NCBI GenBank assembly: GCA_964489295.1
Contig: CAZAXT010000008.1
Span: 1-32,250 of the forward strand
Reading direction: 5' to 3'
DNA: 32,250 nt
Origin: QS-5-54-17 sp964489295
GTDB lineage: Bacteria; Patescibacteriota; Saccharimonadia; QS-5-54-17
The notes beneath the pieces are model-generated. The model was not told the DNA's origin. It worked only from the letters and a program-made list of their open reading frames with translations, and ran no database searches. How positions within the stretch are numbered: position 1 is the first letter of the stretch; each line of letters opens with the position of its first letter. The position numbers and the translations under genes were made by a program. This document shows, piece by piece, positions 13,467-22,032 of this stretch.

Positions 13467-14723
13467 TTATTCAATGATCTCAGCACCCACGTATAGTTGC
13501 AATACTTCGGGAATATGGATACGGCCGTCTTCGGTTTGATAATTTTCCATAATAGCAATCAAGGTACGGGTGGAAGCCATAGCCGTACCGTTCAGCGTAT
13601 GGGTAAAATGCGACTGATCGTTTTCATCAGTGTATTTGATGCCGCCGCGGCGAGCCTGAAAATCCGTTGTATTACTGCAGCTGGTTAATTCTCGGTACTG
13701 GCCCTGAGTCGGGATCCACGCTTCGCAGTCATATTTTTTGGCGGCCGCCGGCCCGAGATCACCACCGCAAATATTAACAACCCGGTAGGGAAGTTTCAGC
13801 TCCTGGAGAATTTCTTCTTCGATCGACAGTAGAAACTCGTGCTCCTCCCACGAGTCATCAGGATGGGTAAATGAATACATCTCTAACTTGTCGAATTGAT
13901 GCACGCGCATGATGCCGCGGGTATCCTTGCCGTAACTACCGGCTTCCCGGCGGAAACAACTGGAAAACCCAGCATACCGTTTGGGTAACTCATCACCATT
14001 TACTGGCTCGAACATATGGAGACCGGCCAGCGGCACCTCGGATGTTCCGATCAAGTATAAATCGTCGTCATCGGGGTTAACATGATAAATCTCATTGGCA
14101 TCGGCCGGGAAAAAACCGGTAGCTTGCATCATCTGTTCACGTACCAACTGAGGCGGTATAATCGGAGAAAATCCGTTTTGCACCAGCTTCCCCAGAATCC
14201 ATTGCGTCAGCGCGAACTCAAGTAATACGGCGTCGTTTTTCAGATAGAAAAACCGGGCACCACTGGTTTGGGCGGCCGTCTCCATGTCGATTAGATCCAA
14301 GGACTCCCCTAACTGCACGTGGTCCTTCGGCGTAAAGTCGAAATCGGGAACGTCGCCCCAGTGTTTTATGGCCTGGTTTTCGCCGTCATCCGCACCTTCA
14401 GGAACTGACGGGTCCGGCGGATTCGGCACCTGGAGCATCAATCGTTCGTATTCGGCTTCCACTTCATCCAGTTCGGCTTCTTTGGAAGTAAGTTGTTCCT
14501 TAAGTTGTTTGACTTGATCTATCTGGTCCTGGGTAGGCTTGCCACCCCCTTCAGTCGAAGATAATTGATTGCGCTGACTTCTCATGTCATCGACTTCGTG
14601 TTGCAATTGCCGGCGTTTTTCGTCCAGTTCAAGTAATCGATCGACGTCAACGTCGATGCGTTTCTTCCTGACCCCGTCTCTTACGGTTTCCGCATTGTTG
14701 CGGATGAATTGGATATCTAGCAT
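13467..14723 (-). CDS. serS: Seryl-tRNA synthetase
   Basis: 418 residues; a class II synthetase charging tRNA-Ser. An N-terminal antiparallel coiled coil (about residues 25-100) binds the long variable arm. Motif 2 is near FSSCFRREAG, and motif 3 is NGTAMASTRTLIAIMENYQ near the C-terminus. The ATG at 14723 is chosen because MLDIQFIRNN is the normal SerRS N-terminus. The longer in-frame extension upstream is a translated intergenic repeat. TATACT ends 6 nt before this ATG, predicting a leaderless mRNA. The gene lies between lysS and hpf on the same strand. Confidence 0.97.
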   Translation of the reverse strand: MLDIQFIRNNAETVRDGVRKKRIDVDVDRLLELDEKRRQLQHEVDDMRSQRNQLSSTEGGGKPTQDQIDQVKQLKEQLTSKEAELDEVEAEYERLMLQVPNPPDPSVPEGADDGENQAIKHWGDVPDFDFTPKDHVQLGESLDLIDMETAAQTSGARFFYLKNDAVLLEFALTQWILGKLVQNGFSPIIPPQLVREQMMQATGFFPADANEIYHVNPDDDDLYLIGTSEVPLAGLHMFEPVNGDELPKRYAGFSSCFRREAGSYGKDTRGIMRVHQFDKLEMYSFTHPDDSWEEHEFLLSIEEEILQELKLPYRVVNICGGDLGPAAAKKYDCEAWIPTQGQYRELTSCSNTTDFQARRGGIKYTDENDQSHFTHTLNGTAMASTRTLIAIMENYQTEDGRIHIPEVLQLYVGAEIIE

Positions 14724-14729
14724 GTACGC

Positions 14730-14735
14730 AGTATA
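14730..14735 (-). promoter_or_regulatory. serS -10 box, leaderless arrangement
   Basis: TATACT, then GCGTAC, then ATG at 14723. The hexamer is the 3' end of a family B repeat, so the repeat seems to supply the promoter element. Confidence 0.55.
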
Positions 14736-14756
14736 ACGTATTACGTATTGTGTATC
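14730..14756 (-). repeat. Dispersed 27-bp repeat, family B copy 3
   Basis: On the minus strand it begins GATACACAATACGTAATACG and ends TTATACT. About 23 of 27 positions match copy 1 at 4062-4088. Unlike copies 1 and 2, which sit at gene 3' ends, this one lies directly upstream of a start codon. Confidence 0.55.
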
Positions 14757-14894
14757 ACGTATGATAGGGGTTTGGACTTGGAAGCCGAGGTTCAACGAGC
14801 TCAAGAGAACTATTGCATCCGAAACTCTGAATTCTCAACTGTTTCGGTTATTAGGATTTCGAATTTGGTATTTGCTCCGCCACCTCGGCCTCCT

Positions 14895-16427
14895 CTATGC
14901 TTCCAGCTGCAACCGGGCTGTCAGCCACTCGCGGTCGATGGTAGTAAGATACCAGCCGGCTTTGGGGCCGCTGGTCTGTCCGAGCAACACCAAGTAAATC
15001 GCCTGGAAAGCATCACGCGCGGAGAGATTATGAGCATCTTTGAGCTCGTGAATCCGTGCGTGCACGGTTTCGGGGTCCGACGCTGATTCTCCTTCCATAA
15101 AACGGGCCAGATTGGCCAAAAATACGACCTGTTCCGAACTAAGTTTGACTTCGGGTAACTCCTCCTGGAGTTCGAATTTCAGATACTCGGGCGCATAGTC
15201 ATCCAGCCAATTCTCCACGTAATACAGCTCCGATTCGAGCGTCTCACGGTCAACATCGTAGCCGGTTCGTTCCAGCAATTCGGCGACTCGGGATACATCC
15301 CGCCGGGCCGCTTGATACACCGCGACCAGATGATTGAACGGCACCTGTGTGAGTCGATCACCGATATCGGCAAATTGGTAGACATCCCTGAATTCATGGT
15401 CACCCCCGTCTCGAACAGCTGCAGCAACCTGCTTGTACTCATCATACAGGGCCATTAACTTCTCACCCGTATCGAACTCCAACTTTTTATCCGGACGGCT
15501 GCGGACCACAAAATACCGCAATAAGCTCGGCGGCATGATTTCCAGGGCCGCTTCGGGCGTCATGTGGTTGCCTTTGGAAGCACTCATCTTTTTGGTGTCT
15601 CCGGCCAAATGGATATCGGCGTATCGGCCGACTTGAAGGATTGGCTCATAGTCGAAAACACGACGAGAAAACTCGACACCGGTATCGTACGACCCTCCGG
15701 CCGCACCATGCTCCTGGATGCTATATGGCTCCACTTGCACACCTAACACCTGCCAGCGAGCAGGCCAATCCAACCGCCAGTTCAACTTCACTTCTCCTTT
15801 GGTATAGTCGGCGCCTTCGATGGTTTGCTTCTGTCTATCCCATGTATCGGGGCGAGCATTGGTGAAGGTGTTATCGGTCTGCTTCACCTGTACCGGCGTC
15901 CAATCATCGGGTACCTCCCTGTCAAAAGAGGCGAAAATTTCTTTAACCGTATCCAGATGTTCCATCACTTTCTCGACCTGAGACGCCATTTTCCCGCTTT
16001 GGTACAAATCCTCGTAACTCCGTACGGTACGGTCCGGCATAATATGCATGGCTCGAGCACTGGCCGCAAACATTTCATAAAAATAATCGGCATAGCTGCC
16101 TTCCCCGTAGGGGTTGGGAATCAGACAAATTGGCCAGTTGATGTACTGTTCATATTCTTGAGGGAGAAAATCATACCGTTTGCGCATGGGGTCCATATTG
16201 TCAACGACATGGATGTGTTCAACTTCTCGTCCTGCTTGCCGCAACCCCCACGTAAGCGCATCAGCGGTCAGAATCTCCCGGAAGTGACCGATGTGATAAT
16301 GAGCTGAAGGGCTAATACCGCTGGAAACAGTAATACCTCCTTCGGGTGCGTGAGCCAAAATTTTCTCGACCTCGACGTCTATCCAGAATCGAGCATCCTG
16401 TTGGTTATCAGAAAGTGATTGATGCAT
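14895..16427 (-). CDS. lysS: Lysyl-tRNA synthetase, class I
   Basis: 510 residues. This is the archaeal-type class I LysRS, not the common bacterial class II enzyme. HIGH stands at 45-48 (PSAHYHIGHF) and the KMSKS equivalent is KMSASKG at 280-286, which is typical of this class. The alpha-helical cage typical of class I LysRS follows. The ATG at 16427 is preceded by AGGGG four nt away, a usable ribosome-binding site, with CATAAT a little further up. It is flanked by greA upstream and serS downstream. Class I LysRS is scattered in bacteria (spirochaetes, alphaproteobacteria, some CPR groups), so it is a lineage clue rather than proof of recent transfer. Confidence 0.95.
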   Translation of the reverse strand: MHQSLSDNQQDARFWIDVEVEKILAHAPEGGITVSSGISPSAHYHIGHFREILTADALTWGLRQAGREVEHIHVVDNMDPMRKRYDFLPQEYEQYINWPICLIPNPYGEGSYADYFYEMFAASARAMHIMPDRTVRSYEDLYQSGKMASQVEKVMEHLDTVKEIFASFDREVPDDWTPVQVKQTDNTFTNARPDTWDRQKQTIEGADYTKGEVKLNWRLDWPARWQVLGVQVEPYSIQEHGAAGGSYDTGVEFSRRVFDYEPILQVGRYADIHLAGDTKKMSASKGNHMTPEAALEIMPPSLLRYFVVRSRPDKKLEFDTGEKLMALYDEYKQVAAAVRDGGDHEFRDVYQFADIGDRLTQVPFNHLVAVYQAARRDVSRVAELLERTGYDVDRETLESELYYVENWLDDYAPEYLKFELQEELPEVKLSSEQVVFLANLARFMEGESASDPETVHARIHELKDAHNLSARDAFQAIYLVLLGQTSGPKAGWYLTTIDREWLTARLQLEA

Positions 16428-16520
16428 GATTTCCCCTATTATGCAGCGTGGGATTGCTGTTACACAATAGTGATTCCCGTTCGCCGCCGTACTACGCCCA
16501 GAAAGACCCGGTTCTTTACG

Positions 16521-16979
16521 TTAAGAAATCTTGGTGACTTCGCACGTACGTTCTCCGCCCGGCGTTTTGATCTCCACTTTTTCGCCGGTTTTGGCGCCAA
16601 GTAGCGCTTGTCCGATGGGGGATTCTTCGGAGATCTTGCCGGCCACCGGATCGGACTCGAGTGAACCGACTACGGTGTAGGTGTAGGTTTGGCCGTCATC
16701 CTTGAGCTCGACCGTGTTGCCAAGTTCTACCGCATCCTTGTTTTTAGGCGTGCTGATGACCGATGCATTGAGAATAATGTCCTCGATCTCATTGATCCGT
16801 CCTTCCACGTATTCCTGCTCTTCCAGAGCGGCCGTGTAGTCCGCGTTCTCGCTTAAATCGCCTTCCTGCTTGGCCGTTCTCAGCCGTTCAGCGACATCAA
16901 CCCGCCGTTGCTTTAACTCATCAAGTTCCTGTCTGAGTTCTTCCAGTCCGGATTCGGTCAGCTGGTGTTGTTTTGCCAT
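16521..16979 (-). CDS. greA: Transcription elongation factor GreA
   Basis: 152 residues. GreA enters the RNA polymerase secondary channel and stimulates cleavage of backtracked transcripts. The N-terminal coiled coil contains the diagnostic tip GDLSENADYTAALEEQ (residues 40-55) with the acidic pair needed for cleavage. The C-terminal FKBP-like domain has SPIGQALLGAKTGEKVEI. The ATG at 16979 follows AAAGGAG with a 9-nt spacer. A strong promoter lies at 17024-17052. Confidence 0.96.
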   Translation of the reverse strand: MAKQHQLTESGLEELRQELDELKQRRVDVAERLRTAKQEGDLSENADYTAALEEQEYVEGRINEIEDIILNASVISTPKNKDAVELGNTVELKDDGQTYTYTVVGSLESDPVAGKISEESPIGQALLGAKTGEKVEIKTPGGERTCEVTKIS

Positions 16980-17023
16980 GTATATTCTCTCCTTTGCATG
17001 CTTTATCCGGGTTCGGGTAGCGC

Positions 17024-17052
17024 ATTTTAGCAAAGCCCGTGATGGTTTACAA
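17024..17052 (-). promoter_or_regulatory. greA promoter
   Basis: TTGTAA (17047-17052), exactly 17 nt, then TAAAAT (17024-17029) on the minus strand, 44 nt before the start codon. Confidence 0.6.
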
Positions 17053-17164
17053 CCTCGTACGTTTCCCGATGTATACCCCTGTTAATTCTTCGCGATCATG
17101 GGCTGGTACAAAACCACACCTCACTAAATCAAAGATGCGAACAAAACACAAGTCGTGGTGTTGT

Positions 17165-19105
17165 TTATCTATTCGAATCGTGATTTTGGAAATACCATGC
17201 ATACGCATCTGCCAAGGCCGGAGCCGCATATTGGGACCCTCCTTGACCGCCCTCCAGCATCACGATTCCCTGCAGTTGCGGATCCTCGAATGGCGCGAAG
17301 GCGGAATACCAGGCGTGAGAGTCACGAACCCCCGGGTTAGTTTCGGCGGTTCCGCTTTTTCCCGCCACTGTGACGCCGACATCGGCAAAGGTGGACGGCG
17401 ACGTAGTACCGTCACCCGATGTGACCATACGCATACCTTCACGGACAACCTCATAATCGTGATCGCTGATATCCGGCCGTGCGGTTATCTTAGGCTGTTT
17501 ATTCTGCGCGACGAAAGGACGCATGAGCTCTCCATCGGTGGCGATCGCTGCGTGCGCCCTGGCCATCTGCAACGGGGAGACGAGCAAGTCCCCTTGACCG
17601 ATAGCCAGGTTGTAGGTATCGCCGGTATACCAGGCTTGATCGGATTGCTGACGTTTCCACTCCGGTGTCGGAACCCGACCGGAAGTCTCATTCGAGAGAT
17701 CAACGCCTGTTTTACTCCCCAAACCGAACATGTTCATATATGTAGTTAGGTTGTCTACGCCCATGCCGTCGAACGTATTGTTTCCTCCGGCCACAGTGTA
17801 GAAATAAATGTTGGAACTCATGGCAATGGCGCGGCGGGCATTCATGGGGCCAAGACCGCTGGGCTCCCATCCTTCGTAGGTAAACGTGACCGACGGATCA
17901 TATTGGCTTCTGACGGTAATCGATCCCCGGTCGTGGATGATGGTGTCCTCAGTGACAGTATCGGTATCAAGCGCACCCAGCAGTACGATCGGCTTGATCA
18001 CCGACCCTGACGGGTAGCCGGCCGCGATAACCCGATTCAACATCGGCTGGGCCGGGTCATTCTTCAACCGTTGAAACTGTTGCTCAGTGATGCCCGCGGC
18101 GAACAAATTATTGTTGTACGACGGAAAGCTAACCATGGCCAGGACCGCACCGGTTTCCGGATCCATGATAATTCCGGACGCTTTCGAGACATCGGCTTCC
18201 CGCATCCGTTGTTTGATGGCTCGGGCGAATCGTTTTTGTAATCCGTAATCAATGGTCAAGCGCACGTCTTCTCCGGGTCGGGTCGAACGCTCCCGAAGTG
18301 TTCGTATGGGGTGGCCGCGGGCATCGACTTCAGTTTCCACCACGCCGTTTTGACCTCGAAGCATTTGATCGTATTGAGCTTCCACGCCCGCTTTCCCGAT
18401 GAACCCCGTCGAAAGCACGTCCGGGTGTTGTTCCAGATCCTGGTCGGACACTCGCCCGACATAGCCGAGGATATGAGCAAGACTCGTCCCGGTTTCGTAT
18501 TCACGGGTCGGTATGCTATTCAAACTAAACCCGCGCAATTCGGGTAATATGTATTCCAGCCGGAGTGCGACCCGACGGGAGATCCGGTCGCTTAGTAGTA
18601 CCGGCTGAGGATAATCCAGCCCTTTTTCCTGGACTTTTTTTGTAATGCTGTCCACGGACACGTCATCCAGCACGCTGGCGATCCGTTGATACATGGCGTT
18701 TCGTTCCTCTGCTGAATCCGGCAGCTGATACGGGGTAGCTGATAATTGGAAACTGGCCGTGTTGCTGGCTAATACCGTACCATCGCGATCCAGAATCTGC
18801 CCTCGTGGCGCATACGTAATTTGCTTGCGGATCCGGTTCCCTTCGGCGATTCCGCGAAGACGTTCGCCATTGACCACTTGCAGTTGCACTAGTTGCCCGC
18901 CAAGCGCCAAAAACACGAGCAGACTGACAGTTATTATCGAGATTATGGCTTTGCGGCTAATGACCTTTTCGCCATTTTCACCCGAACCGATTCCCTCCGG
19001 TGTCAACTCTTGTGACCACTCGGTCGCTTTGGCAAATACGTCCGGACTGTGCGGTCCATGCTGGATCGGCTGATGGCGTAATGGTTGTTTTTGGCGCTTC
19101 CTCAT
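17165..19105 (-). CDS. mrdA: Penicillin-binding protein 2, elongasome transpeptidase
   Basis: 646 residues. A class B PBP that cross-links peptidoglycan during side-wall growth. A cytoplasmic tail (1-50) is followed by one transmembrane helix (about 50-72), a pedestal domain with the usual PRGQILDRDG, and the transpeptidase domain. Active-site motifs: SVIK near 368 (nucleophile Ser), SSN near 430, KSGT near 583. The ATG at 19105 overlaps the mreD stop (ATGA), so it can be translated by coupling. TATAAT inside the last mreD codons also ends 6 nt before it, giving a possible leaderless start. It is last in mreB-mreC-mreD-mrdA, the classic rod-shape cluster. Confidence 0.96.
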   Translation of the reverse strand: MRKRQKQPLRHQPIQHGPHSPDVFAKATEWSQELTPEGIGSGENGEKVISRKAIISIITVSLLVFLALGGQLVQLQVVNGERLRGIAEGNRIRKQITYAPRGQILDRDGTVLASNTASFQLSATPYQLPDSAEERNAMYQRIASVLDDVSVDSITKKVQEKGLDYPQPVLLSDRISRRVALRLEYILPELRGFSLNSIPTREYETGTSLAHILGYVGRVSDQDLEQHPDVLSTGFIGKAGVEAQYDQMLRGQNGVVETEVDARGHPIRTLRERSTRPGEDVRLTIDYGLQKRFARAIKQRMREADVSKASGIIMDPETGAVLAMVSFPSYNNNLFAAGITEQQFQRLKNDPAQPMLNRVIAAGYPSGSVIKPIVLLGALDTDTVTEDTIIHDRGSITVRSQYDPSVTFTYEGWEPSGLGPMNARRAIAMSSNIYFYTVAGGNNTFDGMGVDNLTTYMNMFGLGSKTGVDLSNETSGRVPTPEWKRQQSDQAWYTGDTYNLAIGQGDLLVSPLQMARAHAAIATDGELMRPFVAQNKQPKITARPDISDHDYEVVREGMRMVTSGDGTTSPSTFADVGVTVAGKSGTAETNPGVRDSHAWYSAFAPFEDPQLQGIVMLEGGQGGSQYAAPALADAYAWYFQNHDSNR

Positions 19106-19575
19106 ATATCCATTATACCCTGAAGCAGACGAAGCAGGAAAAACCCTATAATCCATGTGAATATGATCTGCCACACGCCGTATTGAACCAACAACAGTAC
19201 TTCTCCGCTAAACAGGCCGGTCGTCATAAACAAAAGTACTCTCCACACCATATACACACCGACCAACGCCGCCAACACGATACCGATATTCAGGAACCGG
19301 GACATCTCAAATCCTTTTCCTGTAATACCGCGTGCGAGCGCGAACATGACCGCAGCCAATGCGATATAGGCACCGAATACGTGCATGGACATCAGATCCA
19401 AAAGTAATCCGAGCCATATCGTCACAATCCACCCGGGCTGTGCCGGGTATCGGGCGACCATAAGTACGGCAATAGCCAATAGTGACGGTACTACGATATC
19501 AAAGGCGCTTAGAAAGAAACCTTCAATGAAAACCAGGATCGTACCGACAACACCGACCGCATAGACACGCTTCAT
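19102..19575 (-). CDS. mreD: Rod-shape-determining membrane protein MreD
   Basis: 157 residues, almost wholly hydrophobic, with about five transmembrane helices (for example TILVFIEGFFLSAFDIVVPS and VLAALVGVYMVWRVLLFM). Sequence conservation in MreD is low; the call rests on topology, size and position between mreC and mrdA. The ATG overlaps the mreC stop codon and the last codons overlap mrdA by 4 nt. Confidence 0.9.
   Translation of the reverse strand: MKRVYAVGVVGTILVFIEGFFLSAFDIVVPSLLAIAVLMVARYPAQPGWIVTIWLGLLLDLMSMHVFGAYIALAAVMFALARGITGKGFEMSRFLNIGIVLAALVGVYMVWRVLLFMTTGLFSGEVLLLVQYGVWQIIFTWIIGFFLLRLLQGIMDI
19112..19117 (-). promoter_or_regulatory. -10 box for mrdA, inside mreD
   Basis: TATAAT, then GGATAT, then ATG at 19105. 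A TTCCTG lies 17 nt upstream. The hexamer is also the coding sequence for the penultimate mreD residues. Confidence 0.5.
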
Positions 19576-20339
19576 GGAGTCTTGACTACCGTTACTATCC
19601 GCAAGTCCCGATAAGAAACAGCGGGTGTAATTTGCGCCGTACTCAACACTTCACCGGGAGTGCTGGCGAACGAGCGAACCGTACCGACCAAAATACCACG
19701 AGGATAGACGCCATCCAGTCCGCTGGTGCTAACAAAGTCACCCGCGCTGATATCGGGTTCCTGTGGAAGCTGTTGCAAAGTAAGTCCGCCGCCGATTTGT
19801 CCTTTCAACACTCCTTCCGGACCGGATTCAACCCGGGCTAACGCCCGGAACGCGGTATCAGTGACCAGCTCTACTTCAGCGGTCGTGGCCGAGACATCCA
19901 TCACCCGCCCTACCAAGGCAGAGCGGGCAACGACCGGCATATTAACTTCGATATCATGGTCGCTGCCGGCATTAATCCGTATGACATCCCTGGTTTGATC
20001 CGGATTGTAATTGACAACTTCGGTCGTAATCGTTTCCTGGGGTTCACCACGCACGAAGGAGATTTCACGCTTGAGTTGACTGTTTTCGGTTCGAAGTTCC
20101 TCCAGTTCCAACGATCGGCTTTGCAACCGGTTTAACTCGTGTTGGGTTGCCCGGTCGCTCGTATCAGGATAACTGCCATGGTAAATCTGTTCTTCGATCG
20201 ATTGGGCTAGGCCGTTGACGGGGACCCCGAGCGGTGCCAGAAGTCGTTGCGCGGTGCCACGGACGGGAACGCTGAATACATGAACCGCTACGAGCAATGT
20301 CGCGACGACCCCTACTGACATCCACACCGTTCTCCGCAT
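19572..20339 (-). CDS. mreC: Rod-shape-determining protein MreC
   Basis: 255 residues: an N-terminal membrane anchor (about 6-24), a coiled coil (about 65-95: LNRLQSRSLELEELRTENSQ), then the beta-rich extracytoplasmic MreC domain with the conserved pattern ISAGDFVSTSGLDGVYPRGI followed by VGTV. MreC links MreB to PBP2. The ATG follows the mreB stop directly and has GGAGGG 7 nt upstream, inside the end of mreB. Confidence 0.95.
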   Translation of the reverse strand: MRRTVWMSVGVVATLLVAVHVFSVPVRGTAQRLLAPLGVPVNGLAQSIEEQIYHGSYPDTSDRATQHELNRLQSRSLELEELRTENSQLKREISFVRGEPQETITTEVVNYNPDQTRDVIRINAGSDHDIEVNMPVVARSALVGRVMDVSATTAEVELVTDTAFRALARVESGPEGVLKGQIGGGLTLQQLPQEPDISAGDFVSTSGLDGVYPRGILVGTVRSFASTPGEVLSTAQITPAVSYRDLRIVTVVKTP

Positions 20340-21377
20340 TTATATGCCCTCCATAGAAACCAATACTGATTTATAGGCCGATAAGTCTTCCAGTATTAAA
20401 CCAGTGCCTTGCACCACGCTGTATAGAGGATCCTCAGCGACCGTGACGTTCATTTTGGTTTCTTGGGCAACTAATGAATCCAGATTACGAAGGATAGACC
20501 CGCCACCGGTCAGTACAATGCCTTGCTCCATAATATCGCCAACCAGTTCGGGCGGCGTTTCTTCCAGTGTTAATTTGATCGCTTCCACTAACGTCCGCAC
20601 CGTTTTGTGTAATGCCATACGGATCTGATCGGATGACACGGAAACCTCTTTTGGCATACCGGTCATTATATCCCGCCCTCGAACCGGCATTGTTTTGGGT
20701 TTGGACATCGGCATGGCCGTGCCAACCGTATTTTTGATCTTCTCCGCAGTCGCCTCTCCGATACTTAAGGTAAATTCATCGCGCATATACTGCATGACAC
20801 TTTCGATCAACTCATCTCCGGCCGTCCGCAAACTGCGCGAGACAACGATCCCGCCCAGACTGATGACTGCTACTTCGGTGGTACCGCCACCGATATCGAC
20901 TAACATACTCCCCGTAGAACTAGTTACTGGCAACCGGCAGCCAATCGCCGCCGCCATCGGCTCTTCCACCAAATAGGTTTCCCGGGCTCCGGCCGAAGCA
21001 CAGGCATTTTCCACAGCCCGTTTCTCTACTTCGGTCACATCCGAAGGAATACCGATCACCACCCGCGGTCGCTGCCACGCGACTGTATGTTCACGATGTA
21101 TCCGACCGATGAAATACTGCAGCATCTGCTCGGTAACTTCAAAATCACTAACCACGCCGTCTACCAGCGGGCGGGCGGCCAATATTTCGTCCGGGGTTTT
21201 GCCGATCATCTCCTTGGCCCTGGAGCCAATCGCAATAATGTCCCGGGTTTTTTGATTAATCGCCACTACGCTCGGCTCGTCAACCACCACACCCTTACCG
21301 CGGACATAGACCAGTGTATTAGCCGTACCCAAGTCGATACCGATATCGTGCGCCCATAGGCGCCGTAGTTTTCGCAT
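20340..21377 (-). CDS. mreB: Rod-shape-determining actin homologue MreB
   Basis: 345 residues; an actin-like ATPase whose filaments direct lateral wall synthesis. Phosphate 1 motif DIGIDLGTANT is at the N-terminus, phosphate 2 is MLVDIGGGTTEVAVI, and the adenosine motif is GIVLTGGGSILRNLD. The ATG at 21377 gives the standard length; TACACT ends 6 nt before it, predicting a leaderless mRNA. It heads the mreBCD-mrdA operon. Confidence 0.97.
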   Translation of the reverse strand: MRKLRRLWAHDIGIDLGTANTLVYVRGKGVVVDEPSVVAINQKTRDIIAIGSRAKEMIGKTPDEILAARPLVDGVVSDFEVTEQMLQYFIGRIHREHTVAWQRPRVVIGIPSDVTEVEKRAVENACASAGARETYLVEEPMAAAIGCRLPVTSSTGSMLVDIGGGTTEVAVISLGGIVVSRSLRTAGDELIESVMQYMRDEFTLSIGEATAEKIKNTVGTAMPMSKPKTMPVRGRDIMTGMPKEVSVSSDQIRMALHKTVRTLVEAIKLTLEETPPELVGDIMEQGIVLTGGGSILRNLDSLVAQETKMNVTVAEDPLYSVVQGTGLILEDLSAYKSVLVSMEGI

Positions 21378-21383
21378 ACATTT

Positions 21384-21389
21384 AGTGTA
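21384..21389 (-). promoter_or_regulatory. mreB -10 box, leaderless arrangement
   Basis: TACACT, then AAATGT, then ATG at 21377. No convincing -35 hexamer. Confidence 0.5.
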
Positions 21390-21524
21390 ACAGGCAATTC
21401 CCGGGTATTGTGATATTCGTGGCACAATCTTTCGAAAATCCGATCTTGCAGGAAACCCGCCGTCTTACTACGAGCGGCGAATCAGTGAATTTTGGTCTAT
21501 TCGAGTGATTAATTTTACAGCGCG

Positions 21525-21674
21525 CCCCTGCGCGCTGTGGAAAGTGGATACAGGGGTTGTTCGAGACAAAATACTACGGGTTTTCAACTCTTCAGTCGAG
21601 GCGACATCTATTTGATCACCGTTTCGTATTTTGAACCACAACCCTGGAATATATCCTCCACAGGCGCGCAGGGG
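21525..21674. ncRNA. Candidate rod-like structured RNA (strand undecided)
   Basis: A roughly 150-nt imperfect inverted repeat. The outer stem pairs 21525-21541 with 21657-21674: 17 bp with one bulge, GC rich (CCCCTGCGCGC arm). Inner paired blocks are GGATA/TATCC, CAGGGGTTGT/ACAACCCTG (one bulge) and AAAATAC/GTATTTT, with internal loops between them and an apical region of about 45 nt. A second hairpin, ACAGCGCGC/GCGCGCTGT at 21517-21538, shares bases with the outer stem and would compete with it. No frame looks coding. A long rod with internal bulges recalls 6S RNA, but I see no diagnostic sequence. A small mobile repeat is the main alternative. Confidence 0.45.
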
Positions 21675-21691
21675 TTTAAAAAAGCAGAGGG

Positions 21692-21892
21692 TTAGCGTTT
21701 ACCGGTACCCTTGCAGGCCTTGCAGTCTCCCGAGCCCTTACAGCTCTGGCACTGCCAACTGGCAAGACCGCCTGCTCCCATACGTTTCCCCTGTCCGCGA
21801 CAGGTCGTACATTTGCCGTTGCCTCCACAACGGAGACAACGCGTACTAAAGAATGCGAGACACGTGACGTAATAAATCACGAGACATCTCAC
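21692..21892 (-). CDS. Small stand-alone DnaJ-type zinc-finger protein
   Basis: 66 residues from a GTG start. A short hydrophobic N-terminus (LVIYYVTCLAFFS) is followed by four CxxCxGxG knuckles: CLRCGGNG, CTTCRGQG, CQSCKGSG and CKACKGTG. This is the zinc-binding pattern of the DnaJ central domain, without a J domain or substrate-binding domains. It could be a small redox or chaperone-like accessory; the hydrophobic start suggests membrane association or a wrong start. It ends 18 nt before the structured element at 21525-21674, and mreB follows. Confidence 0.65.
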   Translation of the reverse strand: MRCLVIYYVTCLAFFSTRCLRCGGNGKCTTCRGQGKRMGAGGLASWQCQSCKGSGDCKACKGTGKR

Positions 21893-22032
21893 ATCACTTC
21901 ACCGCCTTTCAGTCATCGGTACAGGGTGTCTATGTACATATCCATTGGCAATTCCGCCTCACGGATATAAACCTATTATGTCACTTCATCTGGATTTTAA
22001 CCAAATTACCTTCTCTAGACCCGGCACCCCCA

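Noticed and set aside
14724..14804. A 27-residue N-terminal extension of SerRS.
   Set aside because: It is a translated intergenic repeat (family B) and the normal SerRS start is the ATG at 14723, which has a correctly spaced -10 box.
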